In this document: positions 48,741 through 60,854 of the stretch, one piece after another
Numbering within the stretch: the first letter of the stretch is position 1
How the letters are laid out: each line of letters opens with the position of its first letter
Assembly: GCA_037833965.1 (NCBI GenBank)
Contig: AP031353.1
Coordinates: 23,066,501 to 23,130,500, forward strand
Direction: 5' to 3'
DNA length: 64,000 nt
From: Marchantia polymorpha subsp. ruderalis
Lineage: Eukaryota; Streptophyta; Marchantiopsida; Marchantiales; Marchantiaceae
Notes under the pieces: generated by a model
Seen by the model: the letters and a program-made list of their open reading frames with translations, nothing else
Told to the model about the DNA's origin: nothing
Database searches by the model: none
Made by a program: the position numbers and the translations under genes

Positions 48741-51331
48741 TGCTGTATTCAATGGAAACTTGAATAGGTCAGTTGAGAAGACCTGTCTTCACGTTCTCTT
48801 CTTTTTCCATATGTCATCGACATTCGCGTACTTTGGCCTTGTTATATCTTGTAAGGTGATAATTCCAACTCATGAGAACTGGAAATTGACATATTTTCAC
48901 ATGACTCTGACTTCCTGGCTTCTTTATTGTGGGCAAGAGGTGCGAAAAGATGTAATATAGTCAAAAGAATCTGTATCTGTTTTCTGAGATTCAAGTCATA
49001 CTTTATGGAAGCACCCGAACTCATTGTAACACGTCCCAGTTGCCTGTGACAATGATTAGCCTTGACTGAAGTCGTTGTAGCTTTACCAACTATTTTTTCT
49101 TTCCTCAGAACTACTCTTACACTAGTAGTTTTAGATTTTAGTTCAGCAGGTTAGTTCTTGTTTGTCATGGTTTCAAAATTTTGCGTGTGAAAGATAATGA
49201 GATGTCAGTATTGACTTCAAATTTAAGACTAAATATTCAAAGGTTATTAAACAAGTTTATAGAGATTTGATCGTTCGTTAGCATCTTTCTTCTAGTTGAA
49301 AAAACCCAATCATGGTTGAAGCCTTTCACTGAGCGATATGTATTTGAGTGAGTGCAGGAATCCGTAGTCTACGAATGATGTACTTGGTGAACAACCTGAA
49401 AATATTACAACCTCGGTACTTGCGTTTATGCTAAAAAAATATTGTATGCCGTTCTTGAGAATGAAGTGATCTTTGAACTAAAAGAAAAAATTTAACAGGT
49501 TAATCTTTCACTCCAAAATAAGTGCAAATGCAGTTGTCTTCTCTTCTGCATGGTTCCTCAGCTTTGACCGACAAAATCCACTAAGGAAAATGAATGAAGG
49601 AAAGGATTAATAAGAAGGAAAATGCACGTAGAGAAGAGATGTAAAGCGATGAAATCTATGCACGTTATGCATATCAAGAGGTGCGTCCACATACTTGTTG
49701 TTTCCGATTTTTTCTTGCTTTGTCCTAGACCTACAAGCATCTTTTAATCGTCTATATGAGATGATAGTGCAAAATCTGATGATGATTATACATTGTAAAA
49801 TTACCGCTAATTCTTTGTCTCTTCTCTTCACCTATGTTCTCAATCAATTCTAACAATGTTCATAGAGATTTGGTTGATATGTAACAGTATTCTGAACTCA
49901 AAAAATCTAATTCCATAGTATTTGCATGTGTGTTACCAATCCATATAGTCCGATAGAAAGGTAATAGCAAACTGCCTTTTGGAGCTCGTCTCCAAAAAGT
50001 ACTAAGTGCAACAATGACAACTTGAAGTTTGGCTTTGATCCTAGAAAATAAAATTTTGTTTAGAACCCTTCTTAATCGTTTTACATCGCATATTATCACT
50101 CACCGGCTCTTATGATGTTGCTTCTGTGAAAGTTGTGGCTTGAAAATTTTGACATCTTTTGATCCCGAGATGATTATCAAACAAACTTTTGAAGACAATA
50201 GAGGAATAACCTCAGCCATGATGATGTTGAATAACCAGTAGTCTTTCAACAGTTGGGTAGTTTTCACGAATTTAATTTATTCCATAGTGCGGAGTTTATA
50301 ACGTCATATATGCTCATAAAGCCGAAAGTTTTTTATGGGTTCTAGATGGGGTTATAACCAAGAAGTACAGAAAATAAGACGAAGACCTCATCGACGATGA
50401 CCAAATAAATGGGTGGAATGGTGCCCAGCACAAGTGTTTTAGAAGGTTTGTGGCTTTAGAAGGTTTATCCCTTCTTTCCATCTTACTTTTCTGAGAGTTG
50501 TACATAATTTGCCATATTCTTTTAATGGAAGGGTTGGAGGAGGGGATATCTCCAGGAAGACCCGATCCAGTTTGCATTTTACAATATACATGTTAACCAA
50601 GCATGTGGAGTGTTGAATAATGAAACAGAAACAAAGGTTTACGAGCAGTCAACACAAACACCTTAAGAACAGGTGGAATGATGATGGGTTGGGGTAGTGA
50701 GTCTATCTAGGCAACTACACAGTTCCTAATGCTTATAACATGTACATGAAAAAACATGCATAAAACATGTACATCTCAAGGCATTAACTCCATTTAACAA
50801 GTGTCTCACGAGTTGGCTCTGGTTTGCTCTTTGCTCACACTGATGTCAATTTGAAGAACATAAGTCCATGGCTCCATGTGACTGCCCTTTTCCGATACGT
50901 TTCATGTGTTTCAATGCGTACAAGAATGCTTTTTACCAAACATTCTTTGTACTAAATATTCTGACGCTTGTACTTATATTAGACATCTTCATAATTTTTA
51001 TTCTGATTCCTGAAAGGTAACCATTAATTACAGAATGTTGCTCCTTTCAAGTCTGCAAGCACGTCCAGGTCAATTCTATCTTGAAGAACGTAATTGTATT
51101 GCATTCTCGCCTCTGGTCACTATCCGGCTCATGATTCATGCGAGCGAATACTTTTCGTCCCGAGCTGCAGCCTTGAACATTTCAATCCATTATTTTCCTC
51201 CTTTACCAATTTTCTTCGTGGTTTACTTCATGTGTGGATTTTCTCTCCTTTCCGGTGGCTGCAACCTGTTGTTATTATTGGTCAACCCATCAATTCATCT
51301 TCACGTGTAAGTATTTATCTACGGATCTTAT

Positions 51332-51511
51332 ATGCAAGCATGGAATCTGAAGTCTAGATATGATTTGTGGAAGTTCCACGGAGTGTGTTCACCCATCCCA
51401 GACCTATTCCGTGCCAAGGGCGTTCAACCGCGTGGTTCTGATGGGATCTGGCATACCAGCCGTGATATGATCGGAATCACACTGCGTCCTTACAAAAAGA
51501 CCATCATCTAG
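51332..51511 (+). CDS. Unassigned 59-codon ORF with protein-like composition
   Basis: ATG at 51332 to TAG at 51509-51511. The frame reads open upstream of the ATG for a few codons as well. It contains YDLWKFHGVCSPIPDLFRAK and later WHTSRDMIGITLRPYKK, a well-mixed composition unlike the flanking low-complexity frames. No family recognised. A CACGT|GTAAGT donor-like site sits just upstream near 51308, so this could be part of a spliced gene or a decayed exon. Confidence 0.2.
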   Translation: MQAWNLKSRYDLWKFHGVCSPIPDLFRAKGVQPRGSDGIWHTSRDMIGITLRPYKKTII

Positions 51512-54302
51512 CGTAATGTGGGTATCACAGTAGGTTACAAAGCATCCATATGTGCGCATTCAGCTCCACTAGATCCTTAACCCATAATGCAAACAAGACT
51601 TTCAAGCTGGCCGTTTCCTTGTCCTTACTGGACTCAATTTTGTTCGGTTCTTTTCGATTGAACAATGACAGTGACTTTTTTAGTCAATCGTGACAAATAG
51701 CTCTTCTTTAAGTCCTCAAGGGAAGATGGTTGGATGGAATGTGGTCTTTATCACTCATACTCCAAATGTGTTTCTTTGTCATTTCTGATGTTGGTCAGTG
51801 GACGCTCATCAGGGTCAACATGATCAATTGTATGTGAACTGAGTTATGTGAACGTTTTTCACAACATGTGCATGTCTCGTTCTAAACAAGCATAACGAAA
51901 GTAAATATTCTTCTCCCTTAATTGCAAAGTTGCCATAGAAAGCTAAGTAGTTTTTATATTAAAAGTCATGCTAAATTCTCTTAATCATAAGGTGCTGTTG
52001 CGTTCTTCTCACGGTACTGCTATATTAATCTTTTGCTGATCTCATTTTGCAAACAAAAAAAAAGTCGAAGGAGACGGCTAAGAGACTGCTATTTCACGGC
52101 TGTGAGATGCTTTGAGATAGGCTTTGAGATGACAATCTACTAGGTGTGAGAAAGTTGTCAAGCTCATGGGAAGGAGATAAGGAATGTAGGCTGGCATTGT
52201 AATGGCGCATGCATTTATATAAAATAAAGCAGAAGCTTGTTCTCTTAGACTGTTAGCTATGACCTTGTATCTTGTCTCTTTCCATAGCATGCTTTTTCAC
52301 ACACTTTTGCACTACATGACCACCAGTTGTTGACTGGTGTGGTGTTCAAGTGTTATCACTATAAGTTTCTCCAATAATTATGGCTGTAGCTTTGCTGGCA
52401 AGATTCTTCTGGTGCGAGAAATTGAGATCTGAAACGTTGTAGGGTCATTGCATGAATTTTCTCTGCTTCTTTCTTCTACTTTGAGCTCCTGTCACAAGCA
52501 CAATCTATCAACCAACGCGTGATTACAAGTTTGGTGAAACAAACTTTTGGTAGGGACCTGGTATCACAAGTTGCTAAGTCCTTGTGGAAGGTCTGTGTAC
52601 GAGCCGTTGTCCCTGTTCCTGAGGTGCAGGTGTTTATGAGGTATTTTGGAACGCGGTGCATCAATTATCCCCTCATGCGATATGCATACACATGCAACTT
52701 CATTGTGAAGATTGATGACCAATAGCAACACAAAACTTTATCAGTCAATCCACTCACGTTCCTGCCACTTGGACACCTGGAATCTGAGAAGCTAGATCAA
52801 TTAAAGCACCTCGACATCTTCTTACATGTATAAACAAAGACCGTGAGCTTCCACATCGATGACTGCCATAAACTGTGGGTCCGTTGTCAACATCATCGAT
52901 TGACCTTATTAATTCTAAAAGGTCGACAGTTTTGACTTCAGATTGGGCAATGGATTTATTTGTGACAGTCAACTACAAAAGAAGCTTATAGAGCACAGTC
53001 TCCACTAGATTGGGCTAAAACTGTACAACATAAAACTTGAACTTCGCAAAGATCTTTGGGCCTGGAGGTCTCATGCAAGACTTGAACAAAACTTTCACGA
53101 GATATAAGATGAGCTTTGAAAGTCCTCTAATTTTCACGTATTGGCAGGTTCACCGAGGGCCAGTAGACACGGAATTGCGCCGACGTGCATATTGAGCAAA
53201 CAGTATTCATATTTCTAATACATTTTGTATACGCCATTGCTAAACATAAATTCTTTTTTCGACATTGCCGCCGAAAAGGTTTACATTCGGTGAGATATTT
53301 TGGCAGTACATTAAAGCAACAGTATCCAAATTAGACTTAACACCTTGTTGCAAACTTTGGAACATGGTCTATATACTACTATATAAATTAAAAAGCGGTC
53401 ATACGAAAATTGTATATCGTTTGGTAGACCAGAGCAATTAAATATGCCCTAAAGTACATAGCATACTCTTGTCACGTTTGTGACATATCTACTACGTTGT
53501 GCAGTGTGTGAGAATGATGAGTTCCACAATTCTGTGTTAAATTCTATACAGCTGTTGGCTCAAAGGCAATAAATGTCGAAAATTATAATCTGCTTGTACA
53601 GAAGCAAAATAAATTCTGTCGCCTTGAAGAACAAAATTGCATGAGCACAACCTTGGTAAGATGCACATTGAAAAATTAGCCTCGGTAACATTGGAGAAAA
53701 TTATATTGTAGTAAAATGACCTTGAATGAATTAATGAACTCTCCTTAAAAAATGAGTGATTTCAATTCCAACAAAAAATTAAACATATGCTTGGAAAGAA
53801 GAACGTGTACAAAAACAAAGGCTACATGTGTCATCTTTGGATCATTTTGATCATCATGATGTTGCCAACTGTAGGATGTCTCCGATCAGTATTTTACAGC
53901 AGCATTGATTGGTACCGTCGTTTTCTTCGTTTATAGTACTGTACAGTATACATACTGGATCTCACTCGTCCGCATTTTGGCATTTGGGTGTAGGGCTCTG
54001 TAGAAACTTCGTTCATTCATCAAGTTGCTTGGTCGCTCATATCGCTATGAAATATGAACATTGGACTTGGAGTCAAAGTTTAGTATATAAAAGATTATAA
54101 AAGTAAAGATTGAGCTCGGTATGCTCTAGTACATGTTCAGGGCTATCAGATTGTGTAAGAGCAGGAGTAGTGTTTCCTAACAATGATTGATGACGTCAAA
54201 CCTCATGGCTACAGTTTTAAGCAATATAAATTACATGCAGCAAAATTTTGTTGCGCTAAGAAAGTTGTCATATATTGTTCTACGTGATCACATGTAAACA
54301 TG

Positions 54303-54718
54303 CATGGTTATAATAGTCACTCGCCTAAATAAGGTTAATTTAATATATTTAAAAAAATTAATTCAGGTTCCTCAAAACATTTATTTAGACTAATTTAGTC
54401 TCTTTAAAAAATAAATTTAGGTTACTTTAGTCTACTAAAGATTTAATTTAGGCCAATTTTAACTCTAAAAATTTTAATTTAGGTTGCTTTGGTCTACTAA
54501 AAGTTTATTATGTTAAAAAAAATTTAAAAAATTTCCATTTTAAAAGAAAATTTAAGGAAATTAAATAAGAAAAATCCATCTATTTTGCATACGTGTCTCC
54601 TCACCATTGGTTGAAACATGGAACTGCCAAATCGCATCCACCTTAATTTAGTTGCCTACTCACTAGATAGTTTAGGTAATTTAGGCAACCGTATATAAGG
54701 TCGCCTAATACAACCATG
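54303..54718. mobile_element. MITE-like element with imperfect terminal inverted repeats
   Basis: The left end reads CATGGTTATAATAGTC; the right end, reverse-complemented, reads CATGGTTGTATTAGGC. The interior is AT-rich and has repeated GCCTA and TTTAGGTT(A/G)CTTT(A/G)GTCTACTAAA phrases. No coding capacity. The size and structure suggest a non-autonomous DNA transposon, but I could not find a clean target-site duplication, so the ends are approximate. Confidence 0.4.
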
Positions 54719-55912
54719 CCTGCATATAAAGCATGTACAAAAAAAAATAACAAAATAATAGGAAGATCCCATCAAGTCTTACATGAATCAAATTAAACAT
54801 ATAGTAGTGTAACATCACAATGATAATGTTGTCTTGTTCCAACTAAACATAAGTTCTCATGCAACATAGTTTATCACAGAACCATAGCCTAAATTGATTG
54901 CTGTTGAATTAGAGATTAGCATTTATTTATTTATTATTTTTATGTCTGCCTAACTGATAAGATGGCTTCAATATGAAATTTTTGATCATACATGCAATCT
55001 TAAAAATCTTATCCATATTATAAATCAAGATTAATTATTTTATATTTTTATAATTTCTCCAAAAAGATGCAATTTTTGGTTTTAGACCTCACTAATGTCA
55101 TTCATCTCTTCATCACATCCATTTTTTGTTGCGTTTAACTTCTTCATTTAGGGTGATACTCTATATTAAGTCGTCTTATGTCAGTTTGGAGAGGAGTATA
55201 TATAGCTCTCGTCAGGAGTCTGTAGATACCCCTTGCATTTTTAACAGAGTGATTTTCTTTTGCCCGTGGACGTAGTCCTGAAGAACGGTGAAACATCTAT
55301 CTGAGTGTTTTGTGTACTTGTGTGCATTCTTGTGTGTGAACATTCATTTTTCCTCGTATGCTTTATACTGTCACTACCTCCAGGATTCTCATCAGAAAGT
55401 TATATTAGAGCTTGAGAGTTGACAAAGGTGCGAGCATGGATTCGGGCCATCAGGGAGCAGACTCGTGGAGGTGAAGGAAAAAAGGGCCGGAAACATAGAC
55501 GCTGGCAACAATGTTGTTGTATTTGGAGAAGCAAATTCGTGTCGATGGTTCATGTAAACTATTATTTTGTCTGCGAATAGCAACTGGAAAATGTGTAGAG
55601 GTCGTACGCGGATTTGAAATTTTCACATTTTACGCTGTATTGTATTATGCGCCGTTTGCTTTGCTTTTGACCTGCTTCGGTCTCGCCATCAAGTCCATGA
55701 CACTAGATGTCGACTCCAGCCTTACTTATTCCATCACATACATTTCAAATATTCGCCCGCAAGTGAACTTTTTAAATCAAATCTGTTATGCGGTTATACT
55801 TCGTCTTCGACGTCCTCGACATCTACAAGTTCTACGGCCTCACAGGGACAACTTGAACGTTCTTGAAGTGTCGTGCATCAAATTCATACGAGAAAGTCAT
55901 GATATTCCCAGT

Positions 55913-56302
55913 TGTTATATGTGTGAAATACAACTAGAAGTAGCCAAGGAGTTAATCATGATTAGCTTAGTTGTGACTAAGTCTAGCTAATTATAACTAA
56001 GTTTATCAAGTTATAACTATGTTTAACTATAATGTTTATACTTGGCAAAATAACTAGGGAATTTTGTAGAAGATTTGAGTGAGCACTTCTATTTTGTCTT
56101 GTACAAAAAGTCTAGATTGCAAGAGAAAAGAGTTTTGACTTAAGGCTGTTGACATGTTTAATTTTGATTGGTTTGATTAAGTAAGTAGAACTTCATTGGC
56201 TAAACTAAGTTTAATATTGACTTAGTAACAAGTGAAGGTTCTAGAAGTTGAAAAGTCACAAATGACATGTCGTCACCTCAATCTAGGGATTAGGAAACAT
56301 TA
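55913..56302 (+). repeat. 5' LTR (minimum extent matched to the 3' copy)
   Basis: Starts TGTTATATGTGTGAAATA and aligns throughout with 63623-64000. The LTR continues beyond 56302, because a TATA box lies at about 56440, but its 3' end cannot be placed since the partner copy is cut by the window. Confidence 0.9.
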
Positions 56303-56438
56303 AGGAACATCCTAGAAAATTAAGGAGGCCAATGGCATATTGCCACGTAGTGATAACTAGTCAAATTTACTATGGTTTATCTTTGTAAAAGTAAATTAGA
56401 TAAAAATTATCAATTTTTACTATGATAAACTCTCTAGT

Positions 56439-56449
56439 AGTATATATAG
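56439..56449 (+). promoter_or_regulatory. TATA box in the 5' LTR
   Basis: AGTATATATAG about 530 bp inside the LTR. This fits the U3 promoter of a plant LTR element, with transcription starting near 56475. Confidence 0.5.
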
Positions 56450-56779
56450 AGAGGTATGGAAGAGACTGTTAAGCAAGTTTTGAAGAGTTCATATGTAGAG
56501 ACTTGTTTCATATATGAAAGAGTGACGATTTTCGGTATCTTGGAGTGTCCATGTGTGTGTGAATTGGAGTGATACATTAAGGGGTTGTGTGAGAGGGTGT
56601 TTGAGCTATGAGTATGAAGATGAATCATAGTCTTCTAGAACCAGGATGAGCTACCGCAAAGCCATATGAGGTAAACTTGAGTGTGATCTAACCCGGAGGT
56701 TGTAGTACAACGTTAATTAGGTTAGCGAGCAAGCGGTGATGACGAGAAAACCTAAAACTTTAGTACTTTTCCTTCGACG

Positions 56780-57060
56780 AGCGTGCAGTGCGGCGAGATT
56801 AGGCACATCGGGTTGCAAGAGTGTAGCCTCTGGCAGGTGGGGGCAGCGATTGGTGAGCTTTGGGCACATCAAGTAGCAAGTAGACAGCCTCATGCAGGTA
56901 GGGGCAGCAAGCGGTGAGTTTCGGGCGTTCCAAGCAACGATTGGTTAGCTTCGAGCATCTCGGCAGATGTGTGAGTCAGCTTCGGGCAATGAGCGGTCAA
57001 GTTCAAACACCTTGAGCATGTGCAAGCAGCGATCGATCAACTTTGGGCAACTCTAGGTAT
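56780..57060 (+). repeat. Degenerate tandem repeats in the Copia leader
   Basis: About five imperfect units built around GCAGCGATTGGTGAGCTTTG-like phrases (gcagc-ay-ggt-agctt-gggc), between the LTR and gag. No open frame. Confidence 0.55.
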
Positions 57061-57291
57061 ATCAATAATATTCCGTTGGAATATTTCATTTGCAAGAAAA
57101 TTTTGCTTTATAGAAACTTTCTTTGAATCTAGACAAATTGGATATCGTTGGAAAGCTCTCGACATGACTAAGGCACTAGTGTACATCGGAGAAGATGACG
57201 GATGAGCGGAAAGAAAGAAATTGCCACAACTTCTAGTTTTTGTCGTACATAGATCGCAGTAAGACAAGCTAGAGTATGTGGTTATGACATT

Positions 57292-57745
57292 AATAGGTTT
57301 GATGGATGCAAAGACTACCTGCTTTGGGAAGTCCATGGGCCTTGGCATGCTGTTGTGGGAAAAATCCGACACCCGTAGTGATATTGAGTGCAAGAATCTG
57401 AAACAGGCAGTGTACATCGTTATGGGATATTTTCAACCTGTGGTTTTGAAGCAGATGGAGGAGTACGACAAGGTATCTGTACTATTTGATGCTCAAAAAC
57501 GACAATTTCATCACACGCAATTGTCTAACAGATTGTACACTCACTTGAAAATGACTTTCAAGATGAAAGATTCTGGGACAAAAATCCAAGATCACATCGA
57601 CGTTTTTTATGATCTTGTGATAGATCTTCAAAATCTTGGAAAAGAGATTTCAGATCCGATCAAGGCTCTTCATCTCCTTAGCTCGCTTTTGACATGATAT
57701 CAAATGGTATCATGTATACTTCTTCATTGTGATAGAAATACCATC
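57292..57745 (+). pseudogene. Copia gag, 5' part (UBN2-type region)
   Basis: Begins with an NRFDGxxDYLLWE signature in one frame (57292 on), then shifts to the frame of 57278. There it reads LKQAVYIVMGYFQPVV, AQKRQFHHTQLSNRLYTHL, LKMTFKMKDSGTKIQDHI and KALHLLSSLL, the order of the plant Copia gag. A TGA follows at 57695-57697. The frame then resumes and is cut on a codon boundary at 57745 by the nested insertion. The protein normally forms the virus-like particle. Confidence 0.85.
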
Positions 57746-57949
57746 TGTGGTAACCCACTTTTTGTTTTTGTGCGAAATTTAAACATTTTTGGATAACAGT
57801 ACCGCATCAGCAACTGTAAATAGTAATCAGTACACTAAAATAGAGTAAAAATGGATGATCGCGGGTCCAGGATAATCCTGGAGAATCATCGAGTTGGGCG
57901 CAATGTCAGGCACAGGCGCCATGGCCCAAACGGACGGTTCCTACTGAGG

Positions 57950-58680
57950 AAGAGCGCCTCAGGCGCCTTCCGCAAAAGCTTTCTTGTTAAGGGGTCTTCG
58001 GCGAAGCACCTTCGGCGCAAGCAGGAGCAAGCGCCTTCAGCTCAAGCCCCTGCAGAAGAGCTTTCACTGAGGACGTACAAGGCCTGGGACATTTGCGCCT
58101 TCATTAAGGGAAAGCGAAGTCGTCGCCAGTCACTCGCCTTCGGCGATGCGACTTCGGGTGTAGACGTATTAGGCGGTAGACGCCTTCGGCGACAGAGTGA
58201 ATCCCTCATAACTTTCTCAATTCGTAACGCCTTGACTTGATTAGGGTCTTGTTGGAAAGAGCTCAACATGCTCGTCTTAAAGAGCCCAAGAATTCTTAGA
58301 ACGAATATGAAATCATTGAGTTATGAGTGTCGGAAGTTACTGATATGGGGCTCCTTCGGCGGAATATAAGCCTTCGGGGCAGCCCCTTCGGCGATACGCC
58401 TTTGGCGGTGTACTCCTTCGCCAGAACGCCTTTGGCGCCAGCGCATTGATATTAGGTCAACGCCTTCGGCCGTACGCCTTCGGCAGACACGTGCGCCTTC
58501 AACGGAATGGAGCACCTGCGGCAAGAGCGCCTTCGGTAGGACAAGAAAGAACATCGGAAACGACAAGACGCATTGACTTCGGTCAACGTCTTTGGCGGAA
58601 GACAGACGCCTTCGGCGATACGGAGAAAGTAAGTTGGAAACCGGCCAGGGACGAAGTCCTTCGGCGATGCGCGAGCAAGG
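57950..58680 (+). repeat. Interspersed GCCTTCGGCG-type motif cluster
   Basis: More than 15 copies or near copies of (G)CCTTCGGCG (variants CCTTTGGCG, ACTTCGG, CCTTCGGGG) occur at irregular spacing, with a few more at 59295 and 59985-60020. CGCCTTCGGCG can fold on itself (4-bp stem, 3-nt loop). They are confined to the nested element. The irregular spacing and several frames argue against a protein repeat. Confidence 0.8.
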
Positions 58681-59029
58681 CTAAGTCGACGGACAATGGC
58701 AGAATTCAATTTTCAGGCGTGAGAGTTCGCACAACGGCGGAGCGTGAAGCCGAGCGTGCGAAGAAGGCCGTTACGCCTCCAAGCCGACTCTGCATTCAAG
58801 TGGATCGATCCCACTCCCAAGTGTCGAACGGTGAAATCTTGATCGCCGAAGATAGCCGTATCATTCTTGCAATTTTGATTTTGATTTCGCTCGAGCGTCT
58901 ACCGCGCAGCAGACAATTGGCGGAGAGAAATTAGAGAGAGTTGCGACGAGCGAGCGTGCAGCAGCTGAGTGCGCAGCCAGGGGGTTCTCACTAGAAAGTG
59001 CGGGGAATTCGCAGAGTGATTGAGTCCGC

Positions 59030-60854
59030 GTGCAAGAAGCTTGGGAACAGAGAGCGGAGAGTTCGCGGACTTCTGACGTGCGCGGCAGAGTTCAAAAACG
59101 CGATGTTGAAGGCTACGCAGCTACGGATGATTCTGCTGAAGCTACCGCAGATCGCACCGCTAGAGCAGACCTCACCCGGAGCGGTGGGAAGTCCGGAAGT
59201 GACCGGAAGCAGGTGTTAGGAAGATGTGCGAGAAAAGAAGGCCATCTTCTTTTCGAGTGCGAGAGTGTCAATGTCTTGAAGGAGGAAGAAGCTTCCTTCG
59301 GGGCGCTATTCAAGCATAGCAAATCGAGCAAGAACGGGTACAAGACTCGTGACTACAAGGATCGCTTGCGGATGAATGTCGCGGTAGCACTCATTCAACT
59401 GTTGCAGCCGCACTGGACCACTTACATAACTTCTTGGCAGGTGGGGTTCATGGAGCTGGCGTTGTCCGGAGTTCCGATTCATTGGGCTCGCATTCTGTGG
59501 AAGGCGACGAGACAACACGCATTCGAGGAGAAGGGAAGATCGATCAATCACCTCTTCCCCTTCTTGATCAATTTCTATCGGTCGATGGGATGTTTGACCG
59601 CGTCGGAGCGGATACAATTTCCATTGCTGTCACGCAGCAATCCGGGCCGATATGTGATGGTCGTCGAAGTTGATACTGACGAAGACGAGACGCCTGCCTG
59701 CACGCCACCAGCTCAACCGAGGGCGGAGGAAGAACCGCTCGCAGCACGAGTGCCGCGAAAGCGGAAGTGGGAAGGAGGGGCGGAGTAGAGCCAGCAACGC
59801 GATGCTGCTGCTTCCAATCGAAAGCGGCCGATGCAGGATCTCTACAGTCGTCCCAAGCAGAAGACTCGCAGGCTCGTCCTGCCGGCAAGAAGCTGCAGAG
59901 AGGAGAAACTCGCCATCCTCGGGGGAGGATGCAAGTGCACAAACTTCGGAGAGCTCAACGGATCTCCCTGCACCGAAGGCACGGACGCCTTCGGCGGAAG
60001 CAAGAAGGCCTTCGGGGCAAGGAAGACAACATGCGGCACCGACCGAACGGTACCTTGATCGCAAGGTGACGAAGTATGGTGATCCCCGCCATTGGGGGTC
60101 CTACGTCGAATTGGTGCGCAATCGGACGCGGACCAAGGTCAGAACAAGTCGTTTGTTGGCCTCCTTGGACGAGACAATCAAGGATTTGAAGTTGAAGAAC
60201 GAGGCCCTCCGTGGACACCTCGCCATTTCGCGGAAGTTGCAGAAGGCGGTCAACAAGGCGCGTGATGAGAAGTTGGATGAAGCGGAGAAGGAATTTGCGA
60301 AGAAGCGGAAGAAGTTCGCGGAGGAGCTCGATTCTGAGCAAGCTCAGAATCACATCTCGTTAGAGGAGCTCGTGCGACAGACACGGTTACTAGAGCAGTG
60401 TTAGAGCGCACGTCAAGCCGATGAGGAGTTAATTCGTCACCTGCAATCGCAGTGCGGCGAATTGAGGGCGCAGCGTGCGGAGACAGAGTTGCAGCTGGTA
60501 GAGGTTGAAGGCGATCACCGGCGCGCGACAGATCGCACGCGAGAGGAGTTGGTAGAGCGAGTGAACCGCTGTCTCAGAGGTTACACTCACTAGGAAGAGG
60601 CTGCACAAGAGAGAATCACATTGCGCGGGTTAGAGATTCGTGCGGCGGAATTTATGTCGGGTGACAGTCGGAGCCGGCGGAGGGTCGCGAAGAGGTTAGA
60701 AGCTTTTCTGTCAAGGTCGCGAGACGCCATTGCGACCCTTGAGGCAGAGGTGACCGAGGTACTTCGGCGGCTGGGGTTGCGCAGCAAAGCCGACGACTGG
60801 TCGGGTAGGGAGTTATTGCGCGGAGTTGGAGAACACTACCTGCAGATCCTCTGA
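59030..60854 (+). pseudogene. Broken plant-transposon protein with coiled-coil C-terminal part (nested element)
   Basis: First frame (59030-59788) contains HWTTYITSWQVGFMELALSG, VPIHWARILWKATRQHAF and LFPFLINFYRSMGCLT. This recalls the 'putative plant transposon protein' domain, but only from memory. A basic KRKW segment and a TAG stop (59786) follow, and the same frame then continues (SNRKRPMQDLYSRPKQ...RRLVLPA). After a frameshift near 59.96 kb, the second frame runs to TGA near 60854. It reads YGDPRHWGSYVELV and then long Glu/Lys/Arg/Leu heptad-like sequence (coiled coil), broken by TAG at 60402 and 60591. Undamaged it would exceed 550 residues. The precise function is unknown; no DDE triad could be assigned. 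Confidence 0.5.

Larger units (their letters stand above)
46510..54300. other. Intergenic stretch, no supported gene
   Basis: Scattered open frames (46922-47266 +, 48625-48960 +, 45847-46137 -) without recognised motifs. The 51.0-51.5 kb part holds a strong GTAAGT donor-like site and a protein-like 59-codon ORF described separately. Confidence 0.4.

Noticed and set aside
55511-55990. 159-codon open frame on the + strand
   Set aside because: It runs about 78 bp into the 5' LTR, so its end is set by a transposon insertion; no recognisable domain.
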